A DNA stretch of 64,000 bases from Lunularia cruciata (Eukaryota; Streptophyta; Marchantiopsida; Lunulariales; Lunulariaceae): assembly GCA_948567375.1 (NCBI GenBank), contig OX419760.1, forward strand, positions 2,914,001-2,978,000, given 5' to 3'. Below, piece by piece: positions 10,435-23,570 of the stretch (position 1 is its first letter; each line of letters starts with the position of its first letter). The position numbers and the translations under genes are program-made. A model generated the notes under the pieces. The model saw only the letters and a program-made list of their open reading frames with translations, did no database searches and was not told the origin of the DNA.

Positions 10435-13060
10435 ATGGGTTCCCATAGCTATAGTCACCCATCCACCTCTTTTTTACACCATGAAGAATTTTCATTTGCT
10501 GATAGGTGTGTAAGTAAATGTGTCCTTTTTGAGCGCATTGGTAATAAATGTTATAATTTGAAGTGTGTTACATGGAGAGGCATTGGATTATGCATTGGTG
10601 ATATTCACCAAACTACATGAATGTTGTTCTAACGTCCAAAAAGAAATCCTCACAAAGAAGGCAAAAGGAGGATGGCCTTTCCTTATGAGGCCGGTGTTGA
10701 TGGTGATTCTTGAACATTTGGCTTTAGGAGCCATTCAAATATGGGGAAACCTTACCAAGGAAGTGTTGCCAACTTTGCAACTACCCATATTCTAAAACAA
10801 GTTACTAGGAGATGGTAACATAAGTAGGGAGACAAACCATGAGTCTCCATGTGACAACCTTACTATTTTCTATCTTCATGAAGTGGACCAATAGAGAATG
10901 AGAAAACCTACTAAAACTAAGGATGGCCCTATCACTATGGTGCAAGATGAAAAATGGTGTGAACTTTGCAATCCTACAAAAGAAGAGGCTCCCTATAATA
11001 AGAGGAAGAAGGTGGCAAGCTCTTATAAGGGCGGGGTAACATCTCCAGTCAAGGTGAAGAAGAAATTCAAGGTAAGAATTTGGTCTTCCTTGAATAATGA
11101 AGAGGATGTTAAGTTCACCTTTCCCTAGAATAGAAAGTGCCTTTGAAGGGGCCTAGAGTGCTCTCAAAAAGACCAAAGTCTCAAACCACTCCTTTCAAGA
11201 GAAAAACTGCACATTAGGGAGAGGTGGAAGTCACCAATATTAAGGATGACTCTCCCATAACCCCAAAAAGCACCACAAAACTCCTTATAAGTTTGTTCAA
11301 AAATTGTGGGGATATGAGCGCCTCACTCATGTCTCGGGCCTTGACTATTTTTCAAGACCCAAGGGAAGAATGGCCTATGGGATCCCATCCCATGCAAATT
11401 ACATAGAGGTTGCATGAGGAGGAACCCATAAAATGAGATGCATTGGGATCATCAGCCCAAATCATTGATAGCCTGATAGAGGGTCTAGTAATTGGTGAGC
11501 ATTTGAGGCAGTGGATAGAATGCCCAAACCAAGCATGGAAGCTAGGATTAGTTTCCATGCAGACATAATTGAAGTGCAGGCATATGGCCCAAGAGAAGAT
11601 CATGGAGTTACTAGAGGAATGGGAATAATTCCTACATGAAAGTTCCCACAAGTTCCATGAAGCCAAACTTTCATAGATCCAGAAGGTAGACAAGTGGTAG
11701 ATGGAAGCTACCAAGGATACAACCACATTGGTAGAGGTAGAAGTCCAACTCCAACATTTTTTAGGTGAGAAGGCCACAATGGATGACCAATTAGCATGTG
11801 CTCAGTTGGAAAAACAGAAGAATGAAGAGGAACTCCATCTGATACAAGACCAAGCAAGCCATGCCAAAGAGGAATCCAAGCTGGCCCAAGAGAAATTGTA
11901 GGAACTTTCCATAGCTTTTGAGAAGTCTCAGATCAACAAGCTAAAATTCTTTTAGGTGGAAATCTCAGTTCTCAAGGTAGACAAGAGTAACTAGGAGCAC
12001 GTCCAAGAAATTTGTTAAGTGGAGTTGGCCTCTCCACGACTTACCATAAACAAGCCAAACAAATAAAAGATCTCCTCCATTATAAGGAGAAGAGCCGTGA
12101 AGAGCAAGCTGAAGTACATGCTCAACAGACTTCTTTAAATGAACTTACTATTCAAAATCAGAAGTTAGAACAATGGTGGGCCAATTGCTTTAGGTTGTTG
12201 CCCACAACAAAATGGAAGTGCCTTGGTGGACAAGGATTCTGAAGTAGAAGAGGAGGATGAGATCAAGGATGCCAACCTTGAAGGGCCTATCTTAGGAGGA
12301 GCACCCAAAGATGACCCTAATGATAAGGCCAAGTTGCCGAGCAAGGAGAGTTCCATATGAGGTATATCACTTGCTTCTAGCTTGCATTGAGCTACTTCCC
12401 CTCTTGGGCAAGGAAGCCACTCCCACTCTTCCCCAAAGAAAAAGATAGGAAGTAGCTCTCTTAAGATGGGACACATGGGAAGTAGTCCCTGTACACAAGG
12501 AGGCTATGGGGTCTAACATCCTTATGGAAGAAGGAACTACATGAATGTTAGACACATCAGTCAAATTTTTTTTGGTGATCAAAAAGTACCAACATACGAG
12601 GAGTACAGTGCATACCACCTATGTCATGGACATACTCAATCTGGTCACTAACAAGATTAACTGACACCACATTGAGGATGCCACTATTTTGGATTTGTTG
12701 GAGGAAAGAATGAGCCAACTAAGCCTTACAAGACCCGCAAAGAGTCTAATTGCACTACAAGACCTATCACAAGATCCAAGGAAAGAAATTGTGCCGCTAA
12801 GCCATGTCTCCTTGCACCAAAAGAGGAAAGGGAGTTACCCCATGAAGACCTCCAAAATCCCAAGATGGCTGGACGTACAAAAACCAGCTTGCTCCTATAA
12901 GCCATGGAACTAGTGAAGCAACTAGTAGAAAGTACTTCTCTACTCTAGAGGAAGAGTTCTTGTACTTCATGACTATCTTTGAAGCTCCAAAACCTAGAGA
13001 TCCCATAGAGACAATGGTTATCACTCTATATATGTTAAATATGAAGAGATAAAAAGTTGT
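10435..13060 (+). pseudogene. Remnant of a Lys/Glu-rich coiled-coil protein gene (copy 1)
   Basis: Successive plus-strand frames read as one decayed protein. A hydrophobic/helical N-terminal part lies at 10565-10795 (LDYALVIFTKLHECC, LALGAIQIWGNL). A basic part follows at 10898-11128 (NKRKKVASSYKGG, VKVKKKFKVR). A long Glu/Lys/Gln coiled coil lies at 11701-12240 (EKQKNEEELHLIQDQ, AKEESKLAQEKL). An acidic tail is at 12230-12360 (DSEVEEEDEIKDANLEG), and a further segment with EEEFLYFMTIFEAPKPRDP ends near 13060. Stops and shifts separate the parts. A similar order of parts recurs at 21.5-23.6 kb. I do not recognise the family. An accessory ORF or unusual gag of a large LTR element is possible, as is a captured host gene. 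Confidence 0.4.
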
Positions 13061-13262
13061 GCATGGCACATGATAACCATATGGTGTCCTACTTTGCTCA
13101 TGAGGAAGTGCTAGTCTATTCTACCAATTTGGTAGGAAACTTGTACATAGTGCATTCTTTGAAGTTGTGACTCTTGAGCTAGCAACCTGAGTGATAGAGT
13201 GTGGGTCAGAGAAACACCTTAAGGAAGAATGTAGTAAAACTAGTTGGGATTGAAGAGTGCTC

Positions 13263-13933
13263 TGGGAGCCGGTATGTCTCTCACTCAGGATGAACATCTG
13301 ATGGCTATTATGATAACGCACCATGGACTAAGAAGGTAAGGACTCCAACTCCATCATAGTCCTCCAAGGCTAACACTCCAAGACTCAAACTATTGCTCAC
13401 TAGAGAACTCAATGAAAGAGAGATAGTTGAAAATGAAAGGATGATGAGTACCTTATATACTTGTGAAATAGTTACACACCAAACTTAATAATTATTAGAG
13501 TAACTCAAGTTATAGACTAAAATTCAAATAAAGACTAAAGTCTAAAGGAATATCCATACTCATTGGAATATTCTCCTAAGCATGTGGTCTTATCTTGACC
13601 CAACCACTAAGTCAAGGATTCCTTCATATGGGCTATCCTTGGACTATAGAACAATCCAAAAAAAAGGCTTGTGGGTCCAAGAGTTCTCAACTCTTTCCTC
13701 AAAGCCAAACACCTAGGAATAATACCAAGTCAATGCACTAAAATCCAAAATAGTGGTGCTCATCTTTTCCACTTCCTCTAAAGTAATATCCCCTCTATCT
13801 TAGCTATGACTAAATTTAGCTAATCATGGCTAATGCAGAACCATCCTTTCTCTATATAAATAATATCTCTCAAGTACTTGTAATATAAATCTAAATATCA
13901 AAATAACACACACATGCACAAATAAGTGTTACA
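13263..13933 (-). repeat. 3' LTR of the minus-strand family-A element
   Basis: On the sense (minus) strand it starts TGTAACACTTATTTGTGCATG and ends near GGCTCCCA. It matches the LTR at 20400-21074 along its length, for example 'caccatggactaagaagg' and 'ctaacactccaagactcaaa'. A TATA-like TATATAAGG region is present on the sense strand near 13450. Confidence 0.85.
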
Positions 13934-13945
13934 TTTACCCTCGGA

Positions 13946-15205
13946 CTAAGATTGCACTTTGTCCTTGGAATGAAGGTCTCTCTGCCTTCTATGATATATT
14001 TTCAACTTATCATGGTTAATCCTATCAAATTTTCTTCTCCCCAACTCCTTGAGATCATAGATGTAATTTCCCCATACCTTCTCTACTATGAAAGATCCAA
14101 AGTACTTAGGCAAAAACTTCTTTTGCACTCTCTTGAATTGAATGGAATCAAACAACATTACCCAATCACCTTCTTGGAAGGGCTCTACCTTCTTCTTGCC
14201 TTACCTCTTGTCATAGCTCTCCTTTTTTTTCCTTTGGGCTTGCTCCACATGAACCATAGCAACTGTTCTTCCCTCCTCCAATTCCATGAGTTGATCTTTC
14301 ATTAACTTCTCTACATCACCTCTTTGTGCTTTCTTCAATCTCTTATGAATGCTTTGAAAGGTAGGAAGATCAAAGTGAATAGGTAAAGTATACTCAATAC
14401 CATATACCAAATGAAATGGAGAATATCAGATGGAAGTTTTCATGGTTGTCTTATACTCCCATAAAACTACATGAATCCTCTTTTCTCAATGATGTTTAGC
14501 CTCCTCCATTTTTGCATCTTTGGCCAACATCATACACAAGGTCTGATTGGTTCTCTCTGCCAAGCCATTGGAGTTGGCTTATAGGATGTAGTTACTCTAT
14601 GTGTGATAGAGACATGTTTTAGCATGGTTGTACTGATGCTCCTTGTAAACTCTCCTTGTCTATCAAAAATCAACTCCAAAGGGCATCCAAACCTATTGAT
14701 AAAGCATTTCATAAAGAAATCTACAAACTTCATCTTCATTCTTATCCCTCAATGGTCTAGCCTCAACCCACTTGGTAAGATAATAATTAACTACCACAAT
14801 GTATTGAATATTTCTTTGGTTTTTATTGAGATGACCTACAAAGTTAATTCCACACTTCTCAAAAGGTCCTAGCAATGGAATTGATCTAAGAAGTGCAGTG
14901 GAAGTAATTTCTAGCAAAAGCTTGATGAACATGCCAAGTTTTGCAATAATCAAGACAATCCTTGAAAATCCTCCTCCAATGGTAACCTACATCTAGAATC
15001 TTGAAAGTAGTCATCTTTCTTGGAAAGTATCTCCTACATACTTAACCTTCATAAATTCCTTTATGAGTAGGATAGACTCTTCCTTACCCGTTGCTCTTCA
15101 AAGTAGACCATCTACTTCTTGGTGAACAAGCATATCCTTCACCATTGTGTAAGGTCTAGATCTTGCTACAAGGGTCTTCCTCTCCCTAGCATACATCCTT
15201 TTTGG
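13946..15205 (-). pseudogene. Integrase region of family-A element
   Basis: This is the decayed integrase that would insert element cDNA. Reading leftwards, 14953-14693 carries FEKCGINFVGHL and VVVNYYLTKWVEARPL (the first Asp appears as Asn). 14739-14530 carries FGCPLELIFDRQGEF (second Asp) and a changed third-residue region. 14410-14201 has the GIEYTLPIHFDLP segment with a basic helical part (VEQAQRKKKESYDKR). 14158-13946 has the C-terminal FLPKYFGSFIVEKVWGN and RRKFDRINHDKLKIYH. It follows RT-RNase H on the same strand. Several shifts separate the pieces, so it is inactive. No chromodomain is seen. Confidence 0.8.
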
Positions 15206-15239
15206 ATAGTTACCTCTTGTAACAAAGTTCACAATCTCT

Positions 15240-16560
15240 TTGTACTCCATTGAATCCTCTTGAGATTATCATGAGCTCCTCATCTGGGAAGGAATCATCC
15301 ATTGGTTCAACTCCATCATGATCATAGGCCCTAGATGACAAATCAAAATTTACATGTTTCTTTGCTAGCCCATCCTCAATATTGTGGTCATACTCAGGCA
15401 AGAGTATCATCCACCTTGCTAGCCTCCCTTCAACATTAGGCTTGTTGAAGATATACTTCAAAGCCTTCTGATCCGTGACAATGGTGACTTTCCGTCCAAT
15501 CAAATAGTGTTTAAACTTCTTGAGACCAAAGATCACTACCAACCCTTCTCTCTCCGTGATTGAGTAGTTATTTTCTGCTGAAACCATCTATCTACTACCA
15601 TAAGCTATTGGATAATCATGCACATCTTGGTCTAATTGAGATAAAGTGCATTGTATAGCTACATTAGAGGCATCAATGTAGAGGATGAAAGGCTTAGTCC
15701 AATCAGGTTTAGCAAGAATTGAAGCTACAACAAAGGATTGCTTGAGCTCTTCAAAAGCTTTGAGAGTCTCCTTGTCCTCCAAAATCACCATTTAATATAT
15801 ACCCTTCTTCATGTAGATAGTCAATGCATAAACTTTGTTGGAAAATAAAAACAGGAACCTCCTATAGTACCCAACCATCCTCAAGAATTGGTGTAACTTT
15901 GTCAATCTTGAAGGGAATGGAAGGTCTTAGATTTTCCTCACCTTCTCAATATCAACTACTAATCTATCCTTGGAGATGATGTGCCCCAAAAGTAGACCTT
16001 CGTCACAACTAAAAATCCACTTCTTTAGGTTGAGTGATGCATTTTCTTCATCCAAGCATTTCATGACCTTGATTAGGTGCTCAAAGTGCTTCTTCTTTCT
16101 CCCATAAACACAAAAGTCATCAATGAAGTCTCTCATAAATTTCCCAATGAATGGTTCAAACACCTTGTTCATGAACCGTTGGAATGTGGCTTGAGCATTG
16201 AAAAGCCCAAAAGGCATGACCTTGAAAGCATAAGTTCCCCAAGGTGTGGTGAATATGGTGAGTTGTTGATGCTTTGGTGCAACCTTGATTTTCTTATACC
16301 CACTATAATCATCTCCAAAACTATATCTCTCATGACCTACAATCTCCTCCAAGATCTCATATATGGATGGAAAATGATAATAGTCCTTCTTAGTAACAAC
16401 ATTGAGCTTCTTGTAATCCATACATACCCAAAGCTTACCATTATTTTTTTTCACAATCACAATTAGAGATATCCATTCTAAATCCTCCACCTCAAAGATA
16501 AATCTGGCCTCCTTGAGCTTATCAATCTCCTCCTTCACAACCAAAGCTATTTGTGAGCTA
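15240..16560 (-). pseudogene. Reverse transcriptase-RNase H of family-A element
   Basis: The RT frame at 16544-15927 is nearly intact: KLKEARFIFEVEDLEW, VCMDYKKLNVVTKKDYYHFP, TPWGTYAFKVMPFGLFNAQATF, then the catalytic box FIDDFCVYG (two Asp retained). RNase H follows at 15791-15588 (KPFILYIDASNVAI, first Asp kept) and 15587-15210 (SITEREGLVVIFGLKKFKHYL with the catalytic Glu, VTDQKALKYIF with Asp, ending with the decayed DLSSRAY). The FIDDFxVYG box and the order are typical of Ty3/gypsy. One stop separates the two RNase H halves. Confidence 0.88.
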
Positions 16561-16799
16561 GTGCAATGTTACTTTTGGTAGATTGGTCTTGCATGCTCCT
16601 CCACCTCTATCTTGTGCTCATCCAAGGTGACTTCCTTTAGATCCTTGTAATTCAAAGCAAACACATTGATGAACTGGCGGAAATCTCCTCAAATCTCACC
16701 TTCTCTTCCTTGGTAATATTTGGACCATACTTGAGGGTAGATAACCTCTTCTCTATCTCCCCAAGTGTCAATGGTGATTCATCTGGGTCTTTCACAACC

Positions 16800-17545
16800 T
16801 CTAACTTAGATGAAAAATCCATAGCACACAAGGGATACACATTTGAATCAGAACCAATTCAAATTCATCCTCCTTTGTGGAAGTCTCATCCCCTATGCTT
16901 GTGTCCACACCTAAACATCGTTGTTTTGAATCTGATTCCCAATAATTAGAAGATGGTGTATCTGAATATGAAATGTTAGTAGTGTTAGTGATAGGAATTG
17001 TAACTCTATGGTTTGATGGCCCAATCCTCAAGTGCCCTTTGTCCCATTGATTAGTTGTGTGTATTGCTCTCAACCATGGCCTCCCAAGAATCAAATCATA
17101 GCTTGAATCCTTTTAGACTTAGAAAGTCATGAGATTTTGAACTCTCATAATTGTAACTACCACCTTATTCATCACCCCTATTGGTCAAACTTGTTGATTG
17201 TTTGCCATGCTCACCATAAATGTTGAAGGTCTAGAGAGTATCATGCCCAACTTCTTCATCAACTTCTCTACATGGCATTCACTACATATCTTCCATAAAA
17301 AAATGCATCATTGATGTTGTGACCATTCACTCTTACATCAATCTTTGGAGGTATATTCACAAGCCTCCCATGGTGCTCGTTTGGCATCCACTACCCCATT
17401 TGAAACTAGAACATTTGCTTTTTTCTTCTTCTTGCTCCTTGTAGAACTCAAACCACCTCTAAGCTCCTTTTTCAAGGTAGGATTCAAAGCAATCAGTTGA
17501 CCCATTGTGATGTTAGCCTTGTGACTACCAAAATCTTCTAACAAA
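16800..17545 (-). pseudogene. Protease and linker of family-A element
   Basis: 17544-17338 holds the pre-protease segment (GQLIALNPTLKKELRGG, STRSKKKKK). The active-site part near 17300-17230 is frameshifted and no intact D-T/S-G is visible. 17094-16801 starts with the conserved post-active-site ILGRPWLRA and continues through IGPSNHRVTIP into an acidic Ser/Thr/Glu linker. The plus-strand sister element at 62.1-62.7 kb shows the same order more completely. Confidence 0.65.
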
Positions 17546-17799
17546 TTGTAGTTCCATTGTTACTTTGAGATCAAGAAGTCCTCCATCCCCAATTTTTTCC
17601 TTAGAGTCTTTGTTGTTGATGGTGTTGAGGTGCTAGTACAAGTGCTCATAGTAGTCTTAGGAGTATCCTTGCTAGGAGTAAATCCTTGAGAAGAGTGTAC
17701 ATCCTTTACAAAACAAGCTCTCTTCTTCTCTTGTGCCAAAAGCTCCAAATTAAGACCTTTGGAGTTTGAGCACTCCCTCTTCTTATACTTGCTCTCAAC

Positions 17800-18830
17800 C
17801 ACATCTATGGATGCTATCTCCTAATTTTTTTTGGATCAGGAGCCACTTGGGTTTCACTACTTCCTTCTTTCCTTCTACTAGCTCCCTCATAACTCCTTCC
17901 ATGGTAAGTGGAATTTGGGCAATTCCTTTGGATATGATCTCTTCCTCCACAACCAAAATAATTTCTATTATTGAAATTGTTGGTTGGTTGTCCCCCTCTA
18001 CATGGATAGCTTCCATAACTCCTAGGCCCTCTCCACAAATTCCAATCCACCTCTCTCTTCTCCCATAGTTGCACTACATTGATCTTGAGATTTGCAAGTT
18101 GTTTTGTGATGGTTTGAAATGGATCTTTTGGTAGAGGTGCAAGAATAGGAGCAACTACTACTTGTGATGCAACCCTTGCCATTAAAGCATCAAAAGTTCC
18201 ACCATAATTTTAGCCTTGAGGAGGATACACAACCTTCTTCACCACTAAATCACTCTCATCCCTTTCCAAACTCTCTTCCATGCGTATTGCAATCTTGATA
18301 GCTTTGACCTTGGAAAAAGGTTTATTATATCTCACCTTGCTTCTAATCTGTGGTCTCAACCCTCCCACAAAATTCTTTGTGAGCATGGCTCCTATGATAA
18401 TCATAGTAGTCTCCACATCATCCCCACTCTTACTCAACAATATGCAAAATTTGGATTCTAACTTCTCCACTCTTTCTACATAAATTCTCACTTTTCTCTT
18501 CATTTCCTTGTTTACAGAAGGTAATCTCACTCATCAATCTCTCATAAATCTCATCTGGAAGAACATTCTCAATGAGTGATGAAGTCAAACTCTCCCAAGA
18601 TGCTTCTTGCCCATCTCTCCTCTGTCTCGTTTTGTATTCTAACTCATATCATGTAAGTACTGCATCCTCAAAGAAATCCGGTAATAATGAGCCCCACTCA
18701 TTCTTCCTCTTCTGATTTATTTCCTATGCAAGCTTTCTTGAAGTCTCTCACAAAGGTCTCCACATGTTCTCCATCCTTGCCAAAGAAAACCAAAAGTTTC
18801 CACATCTTACCCCTGCACTATCTTTCTCTT
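17800..18830 (-). pseudogene. Gag of family-A element
   Basis: A structural protein remnant. 18530-18210 carries the capsid-like helical part (VRIYVERVEKLESKFCILL, AMLTKNFVGGLRPQIRSKV, AIRMEESLERDESDLVV). 18182-17814 carries ITKQLANLKINVVQLWEKRE and a zinc knuckle NYFGCGGRDHIQRNC, in which the first Cys of CX2CX4HX4C has become Tyr. The first third of gag (FFGKDGE, ETFVRDF near 18800) is broken. The 60.7-61.7 kb copy is the better preserved counterpart. Confidence 0.75.
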
Positions 18831-19037
18831 TTTTCTCAATGTTTTTTGTTTCTTTTCTCTCACTCTAAAATTAATAGAGTATATATGTTAATAACACCAT
18901 TTGAGAGTAATCCACCCTAGGGAACATAAAAGGTTCAGGTTGCTCCAAGATTTCTATAGCAACATCAAATCCTATTGTGTAGATTAATCAAACCCTCATG
19001 GATAGTTTATCCATAAGTTGAAAGATTATCTCCATCA

Positions 19038-19520
19038 CTAATCTTGAGAACTAGTTGATGAAAGTGGTAGTTTTTTTGTAGTTGTACTAAGACTTTCTCT
19101 AAGATTCTTCACCAAAGGCTCCAAAAATATTTTTAATCCACTATACTCATGTCCTTTTAGAAGTCCTTCCACTCCACAAACCTCACACAACTCTTTTGTC
19201 TTAGATCTCCTCCTTCCCAATCTTGGTGAAGAAGGTCCAACATGCAATCCCAAGTCATGTAAACCTCTCCTTTCTTTTAGTCTCTTTCTCTCAAAGGTCA
19301 ATGAACATGAACTTGCCTTATGTCTCTTCCCTCTACATAAAAATCACTTAGAATCACTCTTTCCTCCAAGTATTATATGTTTCTGGATCCTCTCAACACT
19401 CTCTTCAAATTCTATTCTAAACTCTCTTTTCCTCAAATCCACCACTACAATCCCTTCAAACCCTTGGGGAACCTTGCAAAGCCTCAACTTCTATGCTTGA
19501 TGACCCTCCATGTTCCCAAG
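19038..19520 (-). pseudogene. Extra zinc-knuckle ORF upstream of gag, decayed copy
   Basis: This is the minus-strand counterpart of the intact frame at 59995-60432, between the 5' LTR and gag. The C-terminal part is readable at 19301-19038 (LHDLGLHVGPSSPRLGRRRSKTKE, VEGLLKGHEYSG). The zinc knuckle lies just upstream near 19330-19290, where the first Cys codon is now TGA. The position, about 0.9 kb inside the 5' LTR, matches the sister copy, so the frame is an ancestral part of the family. Confidence 0.65.
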
Positions 19521-20399
19521 ATGAGTCTAAACACTAAAACATGCTTTTGGTTGCTCTCCTACTCCTCATGCATGAGATCTCAACTCTCTAAATTCCTGTC
19601 AAAATGTCACTAAATTCTCTCAACGGGTATGTTAAAGTCCTTTGAACATTTTTCCACTTGATCACAACCTCAAGGAGTCCTTCCTTGCAAAATTGCAGAT
19701 CTTTTCATTGAGCCATTTGGCCTAGGCACCTTTCTATTCAGCACACATATTTCAGATTTGGTCTAAAAAACCCCCTTACTTAAAAAACTTATAACTTCTT
19801 GCAAAAAAATGATCTATCTCTAATTCTTGAACCAAAAGTTAGAATCATATGCAGTACATTATCTTGAAGATTTTCAAAAAAATCCAATGAAAAACAAAGA
19901 AATGGAAAACTCTGTACAAAATTCTAGAGAGCGTGCAATTTGCAAGAATAGTGTACCTTACCACCTTCCAAAATTCTAGCTCAATGCATGTAGCAACCCT
20001 TACAATAATTTCAAATACATTTGAAATTATTGTAAGGGCTGCTATCAAACCTGTATCCCACCTAACAAATATTCCAAGCTATCCTCTATTAAAATTTCAA
20101 GTCCTGATCTCAAACTTGAGGTTTTGCCCAAAATAATCGCAATCTCCAAAATCTACAATCCACCTCCCACAATCTCTCCAAATTCTCTCATGTGTATATT
20201 GTGTACAATATTACCTTAAAAACATCATAATGATTTATAGGGTATAAAAATGGGTTCAAGTTCTCTAACATAAGTTCAGCCCTCTCTTCCCCTAATGTTC
20301 TCTCCAAGTGAGCTCTCATAGCCTCCTCTTGTCTAATATAGAATTGTAAGCAGAACATTATTTTGCCTTCTAGAGAGGTCTTGAAAATGGAACCAAAAA

Positions 20400-21074
20400 T
20401 ATGAGCTGGCCTATCTCTCACTTAGGATGAACCTATGATGGCTATTATGGTAGCACACCATGGACTAAGAAGGCAAAGAACCCCAATTCCATCATACTCC
20501 AAGGCTAACACTCCAAGACTCAAACCATTGCTCACTAGAGAACTTAATGAGAGAGAGATAGTTGCAAATGAAAGGATGATAAGTACCTCCTCACTCCTAC
20601 TTTATATACTTGTGAAATAGTTACGCACCAAAGTTAGTCATTATTGGAGTAACTCAAGTTACTAGGCTAAAAGTCAAAAGTCTAAATGAATATCTATACT
20701 CATGGGAATATTCTCCTAAGCATGTGGTCTTACCTGATCCAATCACTAAGTCAAAAATTCCTTCACATGGGCTATCCTTGAACTATAGAAGAATCCAAAA
20801 CAAAAAGGCTTGTGTGTCCAAGAGTTCTCAATTCTTTCCTCAAAACCAAACACCTAGGAATAATACCAAGTCAATGCACTAGAATCCAAAATAGTGGTGC
20901 TCATCTTTTCCACTTCCTCTAAAGTAATATCTCCTCCATCTTAACTATGAATAACTTTAGCTAATCATGGCTAATCTAGAACCATCCTTTCTCTATATAA
21001 ATAACATCTCTCAAGTACTTGTAATGCCAAAGTAAATATCACAATAGCACATACATGCACAAATGTGTGTTCCA
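20400..21074 (-). repeat. 5' LTR of the minus-strand family-A element
   Basis: This is the 675-bp partner of 13263-13933. On the minus strand it starts TGGAACACACATTTGTGCATG and runs to the GAGAGATAGGCCAGCTC end next to the primer-site region (20378-20399). It shares the tract 'agttctcaattctttcctca' and a TATA-like element. Several substitutions separate the two LTRs, so the insertion is not recent. Confidence 0.87.
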
Positions 21075-21399
21075 ATGCGAGTAGTACTTGGCATTGAATT
21101 TGACAAGGAATAAGGACAGCCCAACTACTTTCTAGCTAAAGAATGACTAAAGACTTTGCCTATAAAACAAAGTGGGGAATGACTATTTCCACTTCTTGCA
21201 TTGCAAGTGATTGATTAAGCATAGTCAATCCCAAATTTGATGCCTGTTTATTTTAGTTTTTAGTCTTCAAAGCCAAACCAACCTTCGCTTCCTTTCTTTG
21301 TCTTTGAGAGAATGATGTTTGTTCAAAAACCCTAGAGGAAGGCCCCCAAAGCAATCCTCCAAATCCCAACAATGTATGCTTGGGTAGTGTATTTTATAG

Positions 21400-23570
21400 G
21401 AGAGTTAATTCAAAGCAAGCTTACTGGATTCTTGCTCTAAGATTAGGATGCAACTGACTTTGAGATAATTCATGAGACCATGAGCCAAAAGGAAAGAAGT
21501 ATTAAGGACCTGAGAGGAAACTCCATGAGCTAGAGAGAGGAGATTGGAGGAATTTCCTTAGTCCGGATGCATGTCCAGTAGAAGCAATCATGATTGACAC
21601 CAAGTTTTATGATCAAGAGTTGATCCAAGAGATCAAAGACACCTTGAGGGAACTTTACAATTGCAACAATGGTTGACAATTTCTTAGCTATAAGGACCCA
21701 TGTCAACTGGTAATTGTTGATGTTATTATGAAGTTGTTCCATCACAAATGGACAACTTACTTAACAAATATCTAAGCCATCTTCTTTTATAAGATGAACA
21801 AAGGCAACCCTATAAATTGGGCTTGCATGTTCTATTTGCAAGCCCAAACCCTTTATTGTGACTTCTTGGATGAGAAAGGAGCTACTTACCTAGCTCTTTT
21901 TAGGATCTATTTCTACATGGGTAATTGAGAAACTAATTTCCCAATTTGTTGAACAAGAAAGAGCATAAGAGATTTTCCAACCATCATCCTACTATGGGTT
22001 ACTTTGCTTCCCAACCTAAAGGGAAGTCAATGATCAACAAAAATTGGGAGGTGGATGCAAAATTTGCCCAAACAGCCAAGTTTGTGCTTGTGGAAGAAGA
22101 AGTGGTGAATACCAAGCCAAAGAAGAAATAAGAACCATCAGGCCAAGTAGCCACACCAGCAAAGAAGTGGGCAAAGAAGAACCCTCTGTCATTGACATGG
22201 CCTCTAAAACCAAAGAAGAGGAAGAAATTGGTTTAAAGGAAGAAATAGAAGAAGAAGAAGAAAGGTCCTTCACTTTATAGTTAGAGAAGGAGGACCATGA
22301 AGAAGAAGATTAGTTCAAGGACACCTAGTCTGTCCTCAAATTCCCAATACCCTAAGAATATGAAGAACTAGAAGATGATGATAAGGATGATGATAAGGAA
22401 GATGAAGCCTAAGAGGAGATAACCAAAATAGAGCTTGAAGCCCAATGCCCACTCCTCAATCCCCTCTTCAAGGAAGAAGAACAAGCACTTGGAGGAAGGA
22501 GAGGAACTTTGGTCCAAAGTTCAAAATGTCATTTGGCCAAAAGGGAAAGATGTGGCTAAACACAAGGAAGAAGTAGATATTGAGGCAAAGGAGACTCCAG
22601 TCCAGATTGCAGAGGAAGTGGAAGTCTTGGTCTTTTAGGAGAAAGGGGAAGGATCAAGCCAAACCACTACCAATTGAGTTTCAAAGGAGTCTTGCTTTGT
22701 TATTCATCTAATGGAGGTGGTTTTTCAATTGATGGAACCCCTACTACCACAATACCAACATGACTGTCCAAAGATCATGGATTATACCCCCTTGGTGTGG
22801 AGGATGCACAAGGAGATTTATACAAGGGAGGAAGTGACTTGAAGCCAAGATCACTACAAGGAAGAAGCAAAGAAGGTGAACTCCTTGGTGTAGGAAGTAT
22901 TTGAGGAAGAGAAGAAGAATGCCTTCCTTGCTTCCACAAAATAGAACCAAGAGAAAGTTGAGAATGGAGAAGAAGGATTTCAACTACAAAGATCAGCTCT
23001 AAGCTCAAGACAAGGAGGTGCATAGCCTATGTCAAGAGCTAAAAACATCAAGATTTGGATTGCAACCTTGGGTTTGCATATGATTGAGTATTAGTAGGAG
23101 ATAGCAATGTAATTGGAGAACCAAGCTAAGGAGTTGGATTTGGCCATGGAGAAAGAGGCCAAACAAGAATGCTTGCACAATAAATTGGAGGAACACTTTC
23201 AGGCAAAGTGTCTATAGATTGAAAAAAAAGCAAAGAAGGCACTCCAATAGGTGGAAGAAGTCCATGCATAGTTTGTGGAGATGGTCCAAGAAGAAGCCAA
23301 AGGAGAGTACCAATTGCCAAATTCAAAAACTATGGTTTTAAGATTAGAAGTTGAACGAGAAACCAGATGAAGAAGAATCAAAGGACATGTTTGCTCTTTG
23401 ACTTTGAGGACATGCGGATTGGAAGTTCAATGAGGTGAAGTACTTGTACTTACTAAAAATTGCCAATTATAAAGAGTGGACCAAAGAAGTCCTTTGACAA
23501 CTCAACAACAAAGGATGTTCTTCCTAAAAAATTGTAGAGCCAAAGGAAACCAAGACACTAGAAGGAACCA
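21400..23570 (+). pseudogene. Remnant of a Lys/Glu-rich coiled-coil protein gene (copy 2)
   Basis: Plus-strand fragments lie in the same order as at 10.4-13.1 kb. A helical N-terminal part at about 21580-21930 reads through one or two stops (DTKFYDQELIQEIKDTLREL, INWACMFYLQAQTLYCDFLDEKG, TYLALFRIYFYMGN). A basic segment lies at 21946-22131 (KKEHKRFSNHHP, SMINKNWEVDAKFAQ). An acidic Glu/Asp/Lys tract runs at 22190-22420 (KEEEEIGLKEEIEEEEE). Broken coiled-coil segments extend to about 23400. The N-terminal part loosely suggests a plant-mobile-domain-like or gag-like helical fold, but this is a guess. The family is unrecognised. Confidence 0.4.

Larger units (their letters stand above)
13263..21074 (-). 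mobile_element. Ty3/gypsy LTR retrotransposon, family A, minus strand
   Basis: Two similar ~670-bp direct repeats (13263-13933 and 20400-21074) bracket gag, protease, RT-RNase H and integrase remnants, all on the minus strand and in gypsy order. Two further LTRs of the same family occur at 44804-45492 and 58404-59110 and define the LTR ends. The primer-site region next to the right LTR reads TTTTTGGTTCCATTTTC on the minus strand and is degenerate. The better copy at 59114 resembles the CCGTTGCCG tRNA-Asp type known from Athila/Tat elements. All genes carry stops or shifts. A target duplication is uncertain: agtgc on the left against aatgc on the right is the best candidate. Confidence 0.88.

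Noticed and set aside
11352..11777. 141-codon minus-strand frame
   Set aside because: It is antisense to the coiled-coil remnant and has no motif.
13256..13262. Target duplication of the minus-strand family-A element
   Set aside because: The best pair (agtgc/aatgc) needs a shifted LTR boundary, so it is not reported as established.
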